Shown here: in pieces, positions 54,188-63,790 of the stretch | Layout of the letters: the number at the start of each line of letters is the position of its first letter | How positions within the stretch are numbered: the first letter of the stretch is position 1 | From: JAFTYO01 sp045644765 | GTDB lineage: Bacteria > Pseudomonadota > Alphaproteobacteria > RF32 > CAG-239 | Length of the DNA stretch: 64,000 nt | Direction: 5' to 3' | Assembly: GCA_045644765.1 (NCBI GenBank) | Contig: JAZRHM010000013.1 | Location: forward strand, 1 to 64,000 | Made by a program: the position numbers and the translations under genes | Notes under the pieces: model-generated | What the model was told of the DNA's origin: nothing | Database searches by the model: none | The model's input: only the letters and a program-made list of their open reading frames with translations

Positions 54188-56665
54188 ATGACAAAAAGAA
54201 TGTTAATTGATGACACTCAACCTGAAGAAACAAGAGTTGTTATCGTAGATGGTAATAAAGTAGAAGATGTAGAATTCGAATCTAGTTGTCGTAAACAAAT
54301 CAAAGGAAATATATATACTGCAAAAGTTATCAGGGTTGAACCTTCTTTGCAGGCAGCTTTTATTGATTATGGCGGAAATAAACACGGTTTTTTGGCTTTT
54401 GGGGAAATACACCCGGATTATTATAATATAAGCCAAGAAATGATAGATGCCGTTGAAAAAGAAGTTGATGAAATCATTGAAAAGAAGAAACAGTATATCA
54501 AAGAGCGCGAAGAACAACGCGAAAGAATCCGTGCTGAAAAAAAAGCTTTATATGAAGCCAAACTCCGTGAAGAACAGGAACGATTGGCAAATGAAGAAAA
54601 ACAATCCATGGAAGAAATAGTTTCAGAAACTGAAAATATTGAAAACCAAATTTCAAATAATGAAACAGACAGCAATATTCAAGAACATTCAGCAGAAAAC
54701 TCAAAAGAGCAAGAAAACAACGAAGTAGACAACAATTCTAACAAAGAAATTGAAGAAAAAGAAGAAGTTACAGCTGAAGGAAAAGAAGAAGTTATAGCTG
54801 AAGAGAAAACCGCTATTAAACCAAAGAGAAAATACACTCGTCGCAAAAAAGCTACAACAAACGAAGATGAAACAGCATCTTCCAACCAAACAGAAACAAA
54901 CAATGACGATAAAAAAGAAGAATTACAAATTTTAGCAAATGAGATTGAAGAAAAAGAACCTATTGTTTGAGAAGAAATAGAAAAAGAAGAAAATTATAAA
55001 TCGCAAGATGATAATAACGATGATGATATTTTAGAAGCTGATGATGACGATGACGATAATGATTTTGAATTACAGCGTAAATTAATTAAAGCTCGTAAGT
55101 TATATCATTATTCTACAATTCAAGATGTAATAAAAGAAGGCCAAACTCTTTTGGTACAAATTGTCAAAGAAGAAAGAGGCAATAAAGGTGCTGCGTGCAC
55201 AACATATTTATCACTAGCCGGACGCTATTGTGTTTTAATGCCTAATCGTATCAAAAGTGGTGGTGTATCACGTAAGATAACAAATGCCGCTGACAGAAAA
55301 CGTCTAAAAGAAATCATGAATGAATTACCGCTTAGTTCGGATATGTCAATGATTATACGTACAGCCGGCGAAGAAAAAGAAAAATCAGACATTGTTCGTG
55401 ACTACAACTATCTAATAAGAACATGGAATCAAATAAGAATAGGTGCTCTTAAAAATAAAGTTCCTTCCATGATTTATGAAGAAGGGAATCTTATAAAAAG
55501 AGCTTTACGAGATATGTTTACAAAAGATATAAGCGAAGTTATAGTTGATGGAAATGAGGCTTTCAAAACCGCACGTGATTTTGTAAAAATATTATCTCCG
55601 AATAGTTTGAAAAAAATTAAAACTCGAAAAAATAATGAAATGCCTGTTTTCCAAAGATTTCAGGTAGAATCACAGTTAGATAAGCTTCACAATCCGACTG
55701 TTCAATTAGAATCTGGTGGCTATTTAGTTATAAATCCGACAGAAGCACTTGTTTCAATTGATGTTAACTCAGGACGTGCCACAAAAGAAAAAGATATCGA
55801 AGAAACAGCATTAAAAACAAATTTAGAAGCAGCAGATGAAATTGCTCGTCAACTCAAAATGCGAGATTTAGCAGGATTGATTGTTATTGACTTTATTGAT
55901 ATGGATGAAGCAAAGAACAATCAAATGGTTGAAAAACGCATGAAAGAAGCCCTCAAAAATGATAGAGCACGCATTCAGATTGCAAAAATGAGTTGTTTTG
56001 GTCTTTTGGAAATTTCTCGTCAGCGTATGCATTCATCATTTATGGAGAGCAATTATCAACCATGCCCTTATTGCAAAGGACAAGGGGTGATTCGCACTAC
56101 AGAATCGGGAGCAATGCTTATTTTACGAGCAATTGAAGAAGAAGGAACAAAAAATCGTTCATCAAAAATTACGGTTTTCGTACCAACAGATACTGCTATT
56201 TACTTACTGAATTACAAACGTCAGAATTTGACTGATTTGGAAAATAAATATAAGATGTCTATTATAATCTCGGCCGATAATGAAATAAAAATGGTTTCAG
56301 ATTATCGTATAGAACGTGTCAAAACCGTAAAAGTTGAAGAAACATCAGTTGAAGAAGCTGTCGCCACCACATATTCAAATCATGATCATGAAGAAGATTT
56401 ACCTAATGAAGACATTGATGAATATGATACTGATTTTCAAGAAGAAAATGAATATGGCAATCGCAGATTCAAAGGACGTCGTTCACATTATGACAGAAGA
56501 CGTCGTGGTAATCGCCGTGATCATAATCGCAATACTTCAAAAGAAAAAGAATCTCCGGTTATCTTGTATAACAGTCATGAAGATGTAAATATTACAAATA
56601 ATGATACCGATAAAGATGGTAAAAAAGAAGGTAAAACTGCATGGTGGAGAAGACTTATCGGATAA
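54188..56665 (+). CDS. rne: Ribonuclease E, interrupted by an in-frame TGA at codon 261
   Basis: The main RNA-decay and rRNA/tRNA processing endonuclease. ATG 54188 (MTKRMLIDDTQ) is the start. The S1 domain begins IKGNIYTAKVIRVEPSLQAAFIDYGG and is split by a ~200-residue charged insertion, known in Alphaproteobacteria, then resumes with HYSTIQDVIKEGQTLLVQI. A single TGA (54968-54970) lies inside the insertion; the frame before and after is the same. The DNase I-like catalytic part has VSIDVNSGRATKEKDIEET and LIVIDFIDMD, the zinc link is CPYCKGQG, and a basic region (RRRRGNRRDH) leads to the end AWWRRLIG, like the alphaproteobacterial GWW tail. No convincing restart site follows the TGA. Read-through, mutation or sequencing error are all possible. 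Confidence 0.9.
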
Positions 56666-57999
56666 GAATAAGCTTATTATCTAAACTGCTTGCCGTTGTT
56701 TTAACGGCAGCAGTTTGGATAAATGATTGTATAGCACAGACCTTACCATCTCTTATATCTGATGATGAAACACAAACCTTTTTAGCTAAACTTATTCATC
56801 CTATTTTTAATGCCGCCGGCATTAATTTTGATAAAAATAAAATATATATCATAAACGATAATTCTTTAAATGCTTTTGTCAGTGACGGCAATTATATGTT
56901 TGTACATACCGGAACTTTAATTAATGCTGATACCGTAAATCAGTTAAATGGCATTTTAGCACACGAAACCGGACATATTGCCGGAGGTCACATAGCAAGA
57001 CAAAAACTACGTATTGAACAATTACAAGGTCTTTCAGTAGCATCACTTGTAGTTGCCGGAGCCGCAGCCATGGCGACAGGACGTGGAGATGCAGCACTTG
57101 CAGTTATGCTTGGTTCACAGAGTTCACTCATAAATGCTATGACAGCCTATCAGATGCAAGAAGAACGAAGCGCAGATGAAAGTGCCGTGAAATATTTAGC
57201 AGCAATTAAGCAATCGCCTGTGGGCTTAAAAAACTTTATGAAAAAGATACAATTTGTTAATCGTCTTGAAGGACATAAAGAAAATTCATATTTCCGAACC
57301 CACCCTTTAAGCATCGAGAGGGAAGAGTTTTTTAAGCATGCTTTACAAAAAAATATTTATTCTGAAAAATCGCCATATGATGAAGTTTTTCAGCTGATTA
57401 AAGCAAAATTATCTGCATTTTTATTACCTGTAGAACGAGCTCAAAAATTGTATCCTGAAAGCGACAAATCATTAGCAGGCAGATATGCAAATGCTATTAT
57501 TGAATATAAAAAGAATAACTTTGTTAAAAGTATAAAAATATTAGATGAGCTTATAAAAGCATATCCTACAAATCCTTATTATCACGAACTTAAAGGGCAA
57601 TTTTTATTTGAAAGTCATCAAATAAATGCAGCTTTAAAATCTTATGAAAACGCTTTAAAACTTAAACCTGATTCTAATGACATTATGCTAAGTTGGGCAC
57701 ATACAGCTCTTGAAGCCCCTCATGATAAAGATCAATTAAAAAATATAATAGCCACATTAAACAAAATACAATTAACTGCACCATCAAAAACTGCATGGAT
57801 ACTACTTGCGAGAGCATATGCAGAAAATGACCAAAAAGCTCAAAGCTTATATGCCTCTGCGCAATATAGTGTTGCTATGAAGAATTATAAAACTGCAAAA
57901 AAACAAATTGAAGAAGCATACAAAACCGCCCCTGAACAACTAAAACTCAGGCTTAATGATTTAAAAAATATTATATCCCAACAAGAGTTAGAGGAGTAG
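56641..57999 (+). CDS. Periplasmic M48 metallopeptidase with TPR domain (BepA-like)
   Basis: An exported zinc protease, probably for outer-membrane protein quality control as in E. coli BepA. A signal peptide precedes QTLPSLISDDE (hydrophobic LLAVVLTAAVWINDCIA). The M48 site is ILAHETGHIAGGH (H108, E109, H112), followed by EERSADESAVKYL with the third Glu and THPLSIEREEF. The C-terminal ~170 residues are TPR-like (PYYHELKGQFLFESHQINAALKSYENALKLKP). The ATG lies within the last codons of rne in another frame (25-base overlap), so it is coupled to rne. 452 residues. Confidence 0.93.
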   Translation: MVEKTYRIRISLLSKLLAVVLTAAVWINDCIAQTLPSLISDDETQTFLAKLIHPIFNAAGINFDKNKIYIINDNSLNAFVSDGNYMFVHTGTLINADTVNQLNGILAHETGHIAGGHIARQKLRIEQLQGLSVASLVVAGAAAMATGRGDAALAVMLGSQSSLINAMTAYQMQEERSADESAVKYLAAIKQSPVGLKNFMKKIQFVNRLEGHKENSYFRTHPLSIEREEFFKHALQKNIYSEKSPYDEVFQLIKAKLSAFLLPVERAQKLYPESDKSLAGRYANAIIEYKKNNFVKSIKILDELIKAYPTNPYYHELKGQFLFESHQINAALKSYENALKLKPDSNDIMLSWAHTALEAPHDKDQLKNIIATLNKIQLTAPSKTAWILLARAYAENDQKAQSLYASAQYSVAMKNYKTAKKQIEEAYKTAPEQLKLRLNDLKNIISQQELEE

Positions 58000-58005
58000 A
58001 TCTTA

Positions 58006-58464
58006 ATGGAACTTAATGATTTTAATCAATGTTTAAAACCATATCAAGCAATTATGGGTGTTGATTTCGGCACAAAAAGATTAGGTATTGCTGTTTCTGA
58101 TTTATTAAGAACCATTGCATCTTCATATAAAATTATAGAACGAAAAAATTGGGAAAACGATATTTTACAAATTAAAAATATTATAAAAGAAAAGCAAATC
58201 GGAGCAATTATATATGGTCTTCCGTTACAAATGAACGGGCAGGAAGGTGAAATTGCATCTAAAGTCCGCGAGTTTGCCGATAAAGTTCATAAAGAAACTA
58301 GTTTACCATATATGTTTTGGGACGAACGTTTGTCATCAAGCGCCGTAGAAAATTTCTTAATAAAAGAAGTTGATTTGTCTCGTTCAAAAAGAAAAAAAGT
58401 TTTAGATGCATCTGCTGCCGCATATATCTTACAGGGAGCTCTTGACAGATTACAATACCTTTAA
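58006..58464 (+). CDS. yqgF: RuvX/YqgF family Holliday junction resolvase-like nuclease
   Basis: An RNase H-fold nuclease of the RuvX/YqgF family, which includes members that mature 16S rRNA and resolve junctions. The 152-residue protein has the catalytic first strand IMGVDFGTKRLGIAVSD, IIYGLPLQMNGQEGEIA and FWDERLSSSAVENFL, and the late Asp in KVLDASAAAYIL. It begins 6 bases after the protease stop, with GAGGAG 8-10 bases upstream of its ATG, so the three genes rne-bepA-yqgF act as one unit. Confidence 0.94.
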   Translation: MELNDFNQCLKPYQAIMGVDFGTKRLGIAVSDLLRTIASSYKIIERKNWENDILQIKNIIKEKQIGAIIYGLPLQMNGQEGEIASKVREFADKVHKETSLPYMFWDERLSSSAVENFLIKEVDLSRSKRKKVLDASAAAYILQGALDRLQYL

Positions 58465-58527
58465 TAATGCTGAAAAACTTTTAATCATTAATAAGTTCAA
58501 CAATTAGTTTTCAAATAAATGATTATT

Positions 58528-59004
58528 TTATCCCAAAAGTCTCGCTTTTTCTCGTTTCCAATCGCGTTCTTTAATGGTCTCACGTTTGTCATATATTTTT
58601 TTACCACGCCCTAATCCAACTTCAAGTTTAGCTCGTCCTTTATCATTAAAAAACAATTTCATAGCAACCAATGTCGCCCCTTTTCTGCTGAGCTCATTGA
58701 TAATTTTTATTATTTCACGTTTTTTAAGTAAAAGCTTTCTCATACGTTTTTCAGCATGTGTTTCATATCCTTTGTTTACATACTCAGCTATAAACATATT
58801 AGAAATATAGATTTCACCATTTTTTTCGACACCAAATGCATCATTGATATTAGCGTGTCCTAACCGTAAAGACTTAACTTCAGTTCCGGTCAATTCTAGT
58901 CCTGCAATAAAAACTTCTTCTATAAAATAATCAAAGTTAGCACGGCGATTATGCGCTACCTGCCCCTTTGTTATAAAATCAGATTTTGTAGTTTTTTTTA
59001 CCAT
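58528..59004 (-). CDS. smpB: SsrA-binding protein SmpB
   Basis: Brings tmRNA to stalled ribosomes in trans-translation. The 158-residue protein has AHNRRANFDYFIEEVFIAGLELTGTEVKSLR, NMFIAEYVNKGYETHAEKRMRKLLLKKREI and GLGRGKKIYDKRETIKERDWKREKARLLG, the last forming the helical tail that enters the mRNA channel. The ssrA gene itself was not seen in this window. It lies 41 bases downstream of the bactofilin gene. Confidence 0.97.
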   Translation of the reverse strand: MVKKTTKSDFITKGQVAHNRRANFDYFIEEVFIAGLELTGTEVKSLRLGHANINDAFGVEKNGEIYISNMFIAEYVNKGYETHAEKRMRKLLLKKREIIKIINELSRKGATLVAMKLFFNDKGRAKLEVGLGRGKKIYDKRETIKERDWKREKARLLG

Positions 59005-59045
59005 TATTATTTATCGCCTGACGCAATCTTTAACGAAGCTTCATT

Positions 59046-59471
59046 CTAGCTAACTTTTGCAACAACTTCTACTTTTCTAGGCTCGGTTTTAGTTTCAGCT
59101 CGTTGAACTCTTATACATCTTCCTTCAATATATGCCCCTGGTTCAATAGCAATTGTTTGATGCAAAGCATCTCCTGTCAAATGAGCTCCTCCGGCAATAA
59201 AAATGCTTTCAGCTTCTGCTGTTCCTTGTAATGTTCCGTATAAGCTCAAACTTTTGGTTTTAACTTGGCCTACAACCTGTCCTTTAACGCCAATAATAAG
59301 CTCATCACAAACAACATTACCTTCTAAGCGTCCATCAATATGGATAATATCACCACCCAAGATATTGCCCTTTATCTTTGTTCCAAAACTGATAATACTG
59401 GGAACCGGGGTATTAGAACCCCTACCCATACGAGCTATTTTCAAATATAACATTCTACGAAATTTTTTCAT
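59046..59471 (-). CDS. Bactofilin family cytoskeletal protein
   Basis: A polymer-forming beta-helical scaffold protein (BacA/CcmA family), 141 residues. The core (about residues 27-115) is a run of beta-helix turns such as GTKIKGNILGGDIIHIDGRLEGNV and LSLYGTLQGTAEAESIFIAGGAHLTGD, flanked by short disordered ends; the start MKKFRRMLYLKIA may bind membrane. The gene follows an M23 peptidase gene by 12 bases. Bactofilin next to an M23 peptidase is a known pairing, in which the scaffold localises the hydrolase to shape the cell. Confidence 0.93.
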   Translation of the reverse strand: MKKFRRMLYLKIARMGRGSNTPVPSIISFGTKIKGNILGGDIIHIDGRLEGNVVCDELIIGVKGQVVGQVKTKSLSLYGTLQGTAEAESIFIAGGAHLTGDALHQTIAIEPGAYIEGRCIRVQRAETKTEPRKVEVVAKVS

Positions 59472-59483
59472 TGCAATAATTCC

Positions 59484-60713
59484 TTATAATTGTATTTTAA
59501 TAAATGTCATCGGATCAACCGGTACCCCATTGTATAAAACTTCATAATGAAGATGGGGCCCTGTTGAACGGCCACTTGATCCTACCTCTCCAATTGCCTC
59601 ATGCTGTTCAACATATTGACCTTTCTTAACGTATGATTTGTTTAAATGTGCATATTTAGTCTTAAAACCATTTCCATGGTCTATTTCGATATATTTTCCA
59701 TAACCGCCATTCCAATCAGAGCGTATAACTTTACCTTTAGCCATAGTTTTAACTTTGTTTCCTGTATTACTAGCCAAATCAACCCCCTTATGGGCAGCAG
59801 ATTTTTTATTAAAAGGATCTGACCTTTTACCGAAAGGTGAGCTAAGCCAATAACTCCATACAGGTTTACCAACCGGAACAGATTTCATAACTTCCTTATA
59901 ATATGAAACGTCATTTATTATAGAAAACACTTCTTGCATTTTTTTGCTGAGTTCTTTATTTGAAACAGATGGAACGTCTGCCTCAAATTTTCCTCCGGTT
60001 GAATCTTTTTTACTGTTTGCCAGAGGGTTAAAATATTTATTTTGATTTTTCATAGATTTATTAATAGCAGATAAAGCATCTTTAATTTTTTCCATTTCTT
60101 TTGTAGAAATTTTTTCCATTTGGTGCAAAATCTTAATTTCAGAATCTTCCAACTGCGCAACACTATTTTCTAATATTGCAATTTTTCTAACAAGTTCGTT
60201 TCTTTCTGATAAAGCCCTATCTCTTTGTAATAAAGCCTCACGAACCGTAACTTGTTTTGCGATATCTTCACTTTCTATCCAATCTTCACTATCGGTAATT
60301 TGTCGTATTTTTTCTTCCATAACCGAAGCTTGTTGCTTATACCTATTTAATTCAGTCTCATCTGTCAGTTGTTCTTCATTAACTTGAGAAAACATTGAAC
60401 TTACATTTCTGTGAACAGCAACAAAATCTGTCATCAAATCAACTAAAGCATCTCTTGCCTCAACTAATTCTCTGTCTTTTGTTGATATCAATTTATCTGA
60501 CATATTATATAAATAATAAGAATAAGCGCTCCACATACCTATACCTACAAGTAATATCAATATAAATACTTGTAATCTGGAAGATATATTAAAAACTTTG
60601 GCACGACCACCACTCCGAAATATAATCTCCTTGTTAGAAAAAATAGGTTTCGGTTCAGTATATTGCACCTTTGTAGGTTTCTTAATTTTAATCTTATGCG
60701 TTTTTCTTATCAT
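59484..60713 (-). CDS. M23 peptidoglycan endopeptidase with coiled coil
   Basis: A periplasmic LytM-type protein anchored by one membrane helix. ATG 60713 (MIRKTHKIKIKK) is preferred over a TTG 24 bases upstream; this gives 409 residues. A cytoplasmic basic tail is followed by a helix near residues 45-65 (LQVFILILLVGIGMWSAYSYY), coiled coils at about 75-230, and the M23 domain at the end: SPFGKRSDPFNKKSAAHKGVDL (H, D), KYAHLNKSYVKKGQ and GPHLHYEV (HxH). All zinc ligands look present, so it should be active. It is upstream of bactofilin. Confidence 0.94.
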   Translation of the reverse strand: MIRKTHKIKIKKPTKVQYTEPKPIFSNKEIIFRSGGRAKVFNISSRLQVFILILLVGIGMWSAYSYYLYNMSDKLISTKDRELVEARDALVDLMTDFVAVHRNVSSMFSQVNEEQLTDETELNRYKQQASVMEEKIRQITDSEDWIESEDIAKQVTVREALLQRDRALSERNELVRKIAILENSVAQLEDSEIKILHQMEKISTKEMEKIKDALSAINKSMKNQNKYFNPLANSKKDSTGGKFEADVPSVSNKELSKKMQEVFSIINDVSYYKEVMKSVPVGKPVWSYWLSSPFGKRSDPFNKKSAAHKGVDLASNTGNKVKTMAKGKVIRSDWNGGYGKYIEIDHGNGFKTKYAHLNKSYVKKGQYVEQHEAIGEVGSSGRSTGPHLHYEVLYNGVPVDPMTFIKIQL

Positions 60714-60766
60714 ATAAAACCCAGTTAAAACAAACAATTAACGCCCATAAAGGCGTAACTCGGCCT

Positions 60767-60775
60767 ATTATAGCA
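60767..60775 (-). promoter_or_regulatory. Extended -10 promoter of the M23-bactofilin genes
   Basis: On the minus strand TGCTATAAT is a perfect extended -10 element; a poor -35 (TTTATT) lies 17 bases upstream. It starts a ~50-base leader containing a small ACGCC/GGCGT hairpin before the M23 ATG. Confidence 0.6.
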
Positions 60776-60800
60776 AAAAAAATATTTAAAATAAAGCATT

Positions 60801-61127
60801 TTATTTATCAGATAGCTTTTCATCTAAAATAACAAACTCATTAGGTCCAACCATATTGAGAACTGTTCTTACCCGTTCATCTAACAAATCGAGGTCTAAA
60901 TTTGAAGATAACAAGTTAACCTGTTCGTTCCAATATTTTCTTTCTTTAGATTTTTTTGCATACTCTGCTCGAGCCAAATTTACCTCATCAGTAAGATAAA
61001 AATATTTAATAAGGCCACGCTCACCTTTTACAAAATATACACTGAAATAAACAAATAATAAAGTCATAACAAAGAAAAAGCCCGAAGAACTTCTTATCTT
61101 GGAAAATATGTCATATAATCTGTTCAT
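60801..61127 (-). CDS. FtsB/DivIC-like septum formation protein
   Basis: A small bitopic membrane protein expected to act in the FtsQLB division complex. ATG 61127 (MNRLYDIFSK) has GAGGT 5 bases upstream and is chosen over a GTG 81 bases earlier, giving 108 residues, the normal length. A short cytoplasmic part is followed by a membrane helix (SGFFFVMTLLFVYFSVYFV), the GLIKYFYLTDEVNLARAEYAKK coiled coil, and an end DLLDERVRTVLNMVGPNEFVIL, the signature of alphaproteobacterial FtsB-like proteins. It lies downstream of the ABC exporter with a short gap. Confidence 0.85.
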   Translation of the reverse strand: MNRLYDIFSKIRSSSGFFFVMTLLFVYFSVYFVKGERGLIKYFYLTDEVNLARAEYAKKSKERKYWNEQVNLLSSNLDLDLLDERVRTVLNMVGPNEFVILDEKLSDK

Positions 61128-61204
61128 TTTTACCTCATTAAAAACTTTAACGAGCTCATTAGACATTATCATGGTTAATATTTGGTTTAAGTTAATAAAC
61201 TTTT

Positions 61205-62950
61205 TCACCCAGCTTTATAAAGTGTTGAATATGCTCCATTTTCTTTTGCCATAAGTTCATCATGAGTTCCTACTTCTAAAACTTTACCATACTGTATAAC
61301 TACAATTTTATCAGCATTTTTTATAGTAGATAAACGATGTGCAACAATTAAAACTGTTCTATTTTTCATCAAATTATCAAGAGCTTGCTGCACGACAGCT
61401 TCCGATTTATTATCTAAAGCCGATGTTGCCTCATCAAGAATCACTATAGGGGCATCTTTAATAAATGCTCTTGCTATTGCGATTCGCTGTTTTTGCCCTC
61501 CGGATAGCAAAACCCCTCTTTCTCCTATCTGAGTATCAAGACCATTTTGCAGTTCGGAGATAAATTCTTCTAAGCATGCGCATTTAACGGCATAATCTAT
61601 TTCTTTTTGAGTTGCTGTTGGTTTTCCCAGCAAAATATTATCTTTAATTGTCCCCGAAAACAAAAAATTATCCTGAAAAACCACTGCAATATTATTGCGT
61701 AAAGATTGTAAATTAAAATCTTTGATATTTATTCCATCAATACTTATCTTACCTTCAGTAACATCGTAGAAACGAGGAAGTAAATTTACTATAGTTGTCT
61801 TGCCTCCGCCAGAATTCCCTACAAACGCAATTTTTTCTCCGGATTTAATAACAAGATTAATATTTTTTAAAACTGGTTTATTATTTTCATATGCAAAACT
61901 TACTTTTTCATAAACTATACCTTTTTTTATCCCATTTAACATTACTGAAATTTGATTATCTTTAATACCGGGAGAACAATCTTTAATTTCAAAAATGCGT
62001 TCCATTGCCATTAATGACATTTGTACATTATTATAATTATTTCCTATGCTTTTTATAGGATTATATAACATAATCAATGCAGCTATAAATGAAACAAAAT
62101 TGCCGGCACTTATTTGGTGTGAAACAATTAAATAACTACCTATCCATATTACACATGCAATTCCTACAGATACTACAAAATGCATTACTGGTGATAAAAT
62201 ACCGGTTTTTTGAACTATTTTAATTCCATTTTTAAACACTGTGTTAAGAGTGTTTAGGAATCGTTTATTTTGATAATCATATAAATTGTAAGAGGATATA
62301 ATTTTATTACCACTAAAAGTCTCATTATAATGTGTTACCACTTCAGCTCCTGAAAAGATACTTTTATCCATAACTGATTTTATCCTTCTTCTGACAGTTG
62401 TTAGTGGATATAAAGCTCCTAACAACACCACAACTGCTATAATCGCCAATTGCCAAGAATTATAGAATAATACACCTATAAGTGAAATTGATGAAAATAA
62501 TCGTGTTGTAAATAATTTCAGATTATTTAATAATCCGTTACAAGCCGTATCAACATCTGTATTAAATCTTAGCAATACATTTCCTGAACTGTTTTTATCA
62601 AAATATGAACAATCAAAATACATAAGTTTATTAAATAAATCTGCTTTTACATCATTGGAAATTTTTCTCCCAACCCATGTATTTAGATATGTTGAAATAT
62701 AACTAAGTGTACTTTGTATTAAACTAAAAATAATAATCAAAAATGGAATATACCACGTTTGGTACACATTTTTTTCTATCATAACCACATCCATATATGG
62801 TTTTAATGACCAAGCAATTAGAGCATCTGCAGACCCGATAGGAATTGTTATTAAGACTGCACCTAATGCCCTACCTAAATATGGTTTTACAAAAGGCAAA
62901 ATTTTTACATAATTTTTAATTATAAAGGAAGTTCTTATTTTATTAAACAT
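61205..62950 (-). CDS. ABC exporter, MsbA-like (type IV fold)
   Basis: A homodimeric half-transporter of 581 residues from ATG 62950. Six membrane helices occupy about residues 20-310. The nucleotide domain has VGNSGGGKTTIVNLLPRFYDV (Walker A), the Q-loop VFQDNFLF, the signature LLSGGQKQRIAIARAF, Walker B IVILDEATSALD and the switch VAHRLSTIKNADKI. MsbA-like lipid-A/phospholipid flipping or export is the best guess; some drug exporters look alike. Its stop is TGA, one of few such stops here, which argues that TGA is a normal stop in this organism. Neighbours are FtsB-like and an OMP. Confidence 0.9.
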   Translation of the reverse strand: MFNKIRTSFIIKNYVKILPFVKPYLGRALGAVLITIPIGSADALIAWSLKPYMDVVMIEKNVYQTWYIPFLIIIFSLIQSTLSYISTYLNTWVGRKISNDVKADLFNKLMYFDCSYFDKNSSGNVLLRFNTDVDTACNGLLNNLKLFTTRLFSSISLIGVLFYNSWQLAIIAVVVLLGALYPLTTVRRRIKSVMDKSIFSGAEVVTHYNETFSGNKIISSYNLYDYQNKRFLNTLNTVFKNGIKIVQKTGILSPVMHFVVSVGIACVIWIGSYLIVSHQISAGNFVSFIAALIMLYNPIKSIGNNYNNVQMSLMAMERIFEIKDCSPGIKDNQISVMLNGIKKGIVYEKVSFAYENNKPVLKNINLVIKSGEKIAFVGNSGGGKTTIVNLLPRFYDVTEGKISIDGINIKDFNLQSLRNNIAVVFQDNFLFSGTIKDNILLGKPTATQKEIDYAVKCACLEEFISELQNGLDTQIGERGVLLSGGQKQRIAIARAFIKDAPIVILDEATSALDNKSEAVVQQALDNLMKNRTVLIVAHRLSTIKNADKIVVIQYGKVLEVGTHDELMAKENGAYSTLYKAG

Positions 62951-62978
62951 ATGAAAACTTTCTATAATGTAAATATGC

Positions 62979-63009
62979 AGCAATGTCCCGAAAATATCAG
63001 GACATTGCT
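62979..63009. terminator. Terminator-like hairpin between the OMP and ABC exporter genes
   Basis: AGCAATGTCC (62979-62988) pairs with GGACATTGCT (63000-63009). A T-run follows on the plus strand, so minus-strand RNA has the U-run on the wrong side; it may attenuate read-through from the OMP gene into the exporter gene. Confidence 0.55.
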
Positions 63010-63028
63010 TTTTTATTTTTTTATAAAA

Positions 63029-63601
63029 TTAAAACGTATATTTTAAACCGGCGGTAACTTCTTTTAGGTTATTAACACGAGACATACCTAAATATGTATA
63101 ACGCCCCATCACACGTATTGCCCAATTTTCATTAAAGTTATACTGAGCACCTATACCGGCGCGATATCCTATACGATTTTGGTGTTTAGCTTTAACTTCA
63201 GGATATTTAAATCTCCAACGATAGTTAGCTGCACCTAAAGAACCTAACAAATTCATATTACCGCACCATAATGGCATATAACCATACAAATCGGCACCAT
63301 AAGCTAAAAATTCAGCTTCATGTTTTCCATCAGGCTTAGAATTTTCTCTTTTTCCGGACATTTGGAAAAATGCTTCCAATCCCATATAATCATACATTCT
63401 GGTTCCCATATATACAGAGCCTGAATGGTAGCTATCTTTCATTGATTTTGCCTTGCCGCCAAATTTAGCATAAGAGTATACATAATCTGCTCCGACATAA
63501 GGTTCAATTTCGTTAGCTATATTAGTATAACTGAAATCAGCAGCTCTTGCTCCAAATGCTATAAAGCTTGCAACACCTGCCAACAATAATGTTTTTTTCA
63601 T
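63029..63601 (-). CDS. Small outer-membrane beta-barrel protein
   Basis: A 190-residue porin-like barrel of the OmpA/Ail-like (OMP_b-brl) group. The signal peptide is MKKTLLLAGVASFIAFGARA. The mature part shows alternating strands such as YVGADYVYSYAKFG, SGSVYMGTRMYDYMGLEAFFQM, AYGADLYGYMPLW and IGYRAGIGAQYNFNENWAIRVMGRY, and ends GLKYTF with the terminal Phe needed by BAM. About eight strands are likely. It has AGGAG before the ATG and a good TATAAT (63674-63669) upstream, so it is probably highly expressed. Function not known. Confidence 0.88.
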   Translation of the reverse strand: MKKTLLLAGVASFIAFGARAADFSYTNIANEIEPYVGADYVYSYAKFGGKAKSMKDSYHSGSVYMGTRMYDYMGLEAFFQMSGKRENSKPDGKHEAEFLAYGADLYGYMPLWCGNMNLLGSLGAANYRWRFKYPEVKAKHQNRIGYRAGIGAQYNFNENWAIRVMGRYTYLGMSRVNNLKEVTAGLKYTF

Positions 63602-63668
63602 ATTTTTGACTCCTATTTATAAATAGTTTTAAGTTATCACTTAATTGATTATTTAGTCCGTCAAAAGC

Positions 63669-63674
63669 ATTATA
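63669..63674 (-). promoter_or_regulatory. -10 element of the OMP gene
   Basis: A perfect TATAAT on the minus strand 68 bases before the OMP ATG. The -35 region is weak (TAAGAA). It lies in the 189-base divergent region shared with the UDG gene. Confidence 0.5.
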
Positions 63675-63790
63675 TAACTTTTGTATAATACTTCTTAAGT
63701 GTATATATTATGCAAAAAACAATTTTAAATAGTGCAAACCATTTTTTTTTATGATATGTGTTGAAAAATATAATTTAATAAGGAAATATA

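Noticed and set aside
54968..54970. UGA reassigned to tryptophan in this organism
   Set aside because: Every other long gene is intact with UGA read as stop, tryptophan codons in the conserved motifs are UGG, the ABC exporter gene ends in TGA, and prfB for RF2 is present with its UGA-based frameshift.
54968..54970. Selenocysteine insertion at the rne TGA
   Set aside because: The position is in a disordered acidic linker with no catalytic role, RNase E is not a selenoprotein family, and no SECIS-like stem directly after the TGA was evident.
54188..55150. rne as a pseudogene
   Set aside because: Apart from one TGA the whole frame is conserved, including catalytic, zinc-link and C-terminal motifs; a decaying gene would be expected to carry more changes.
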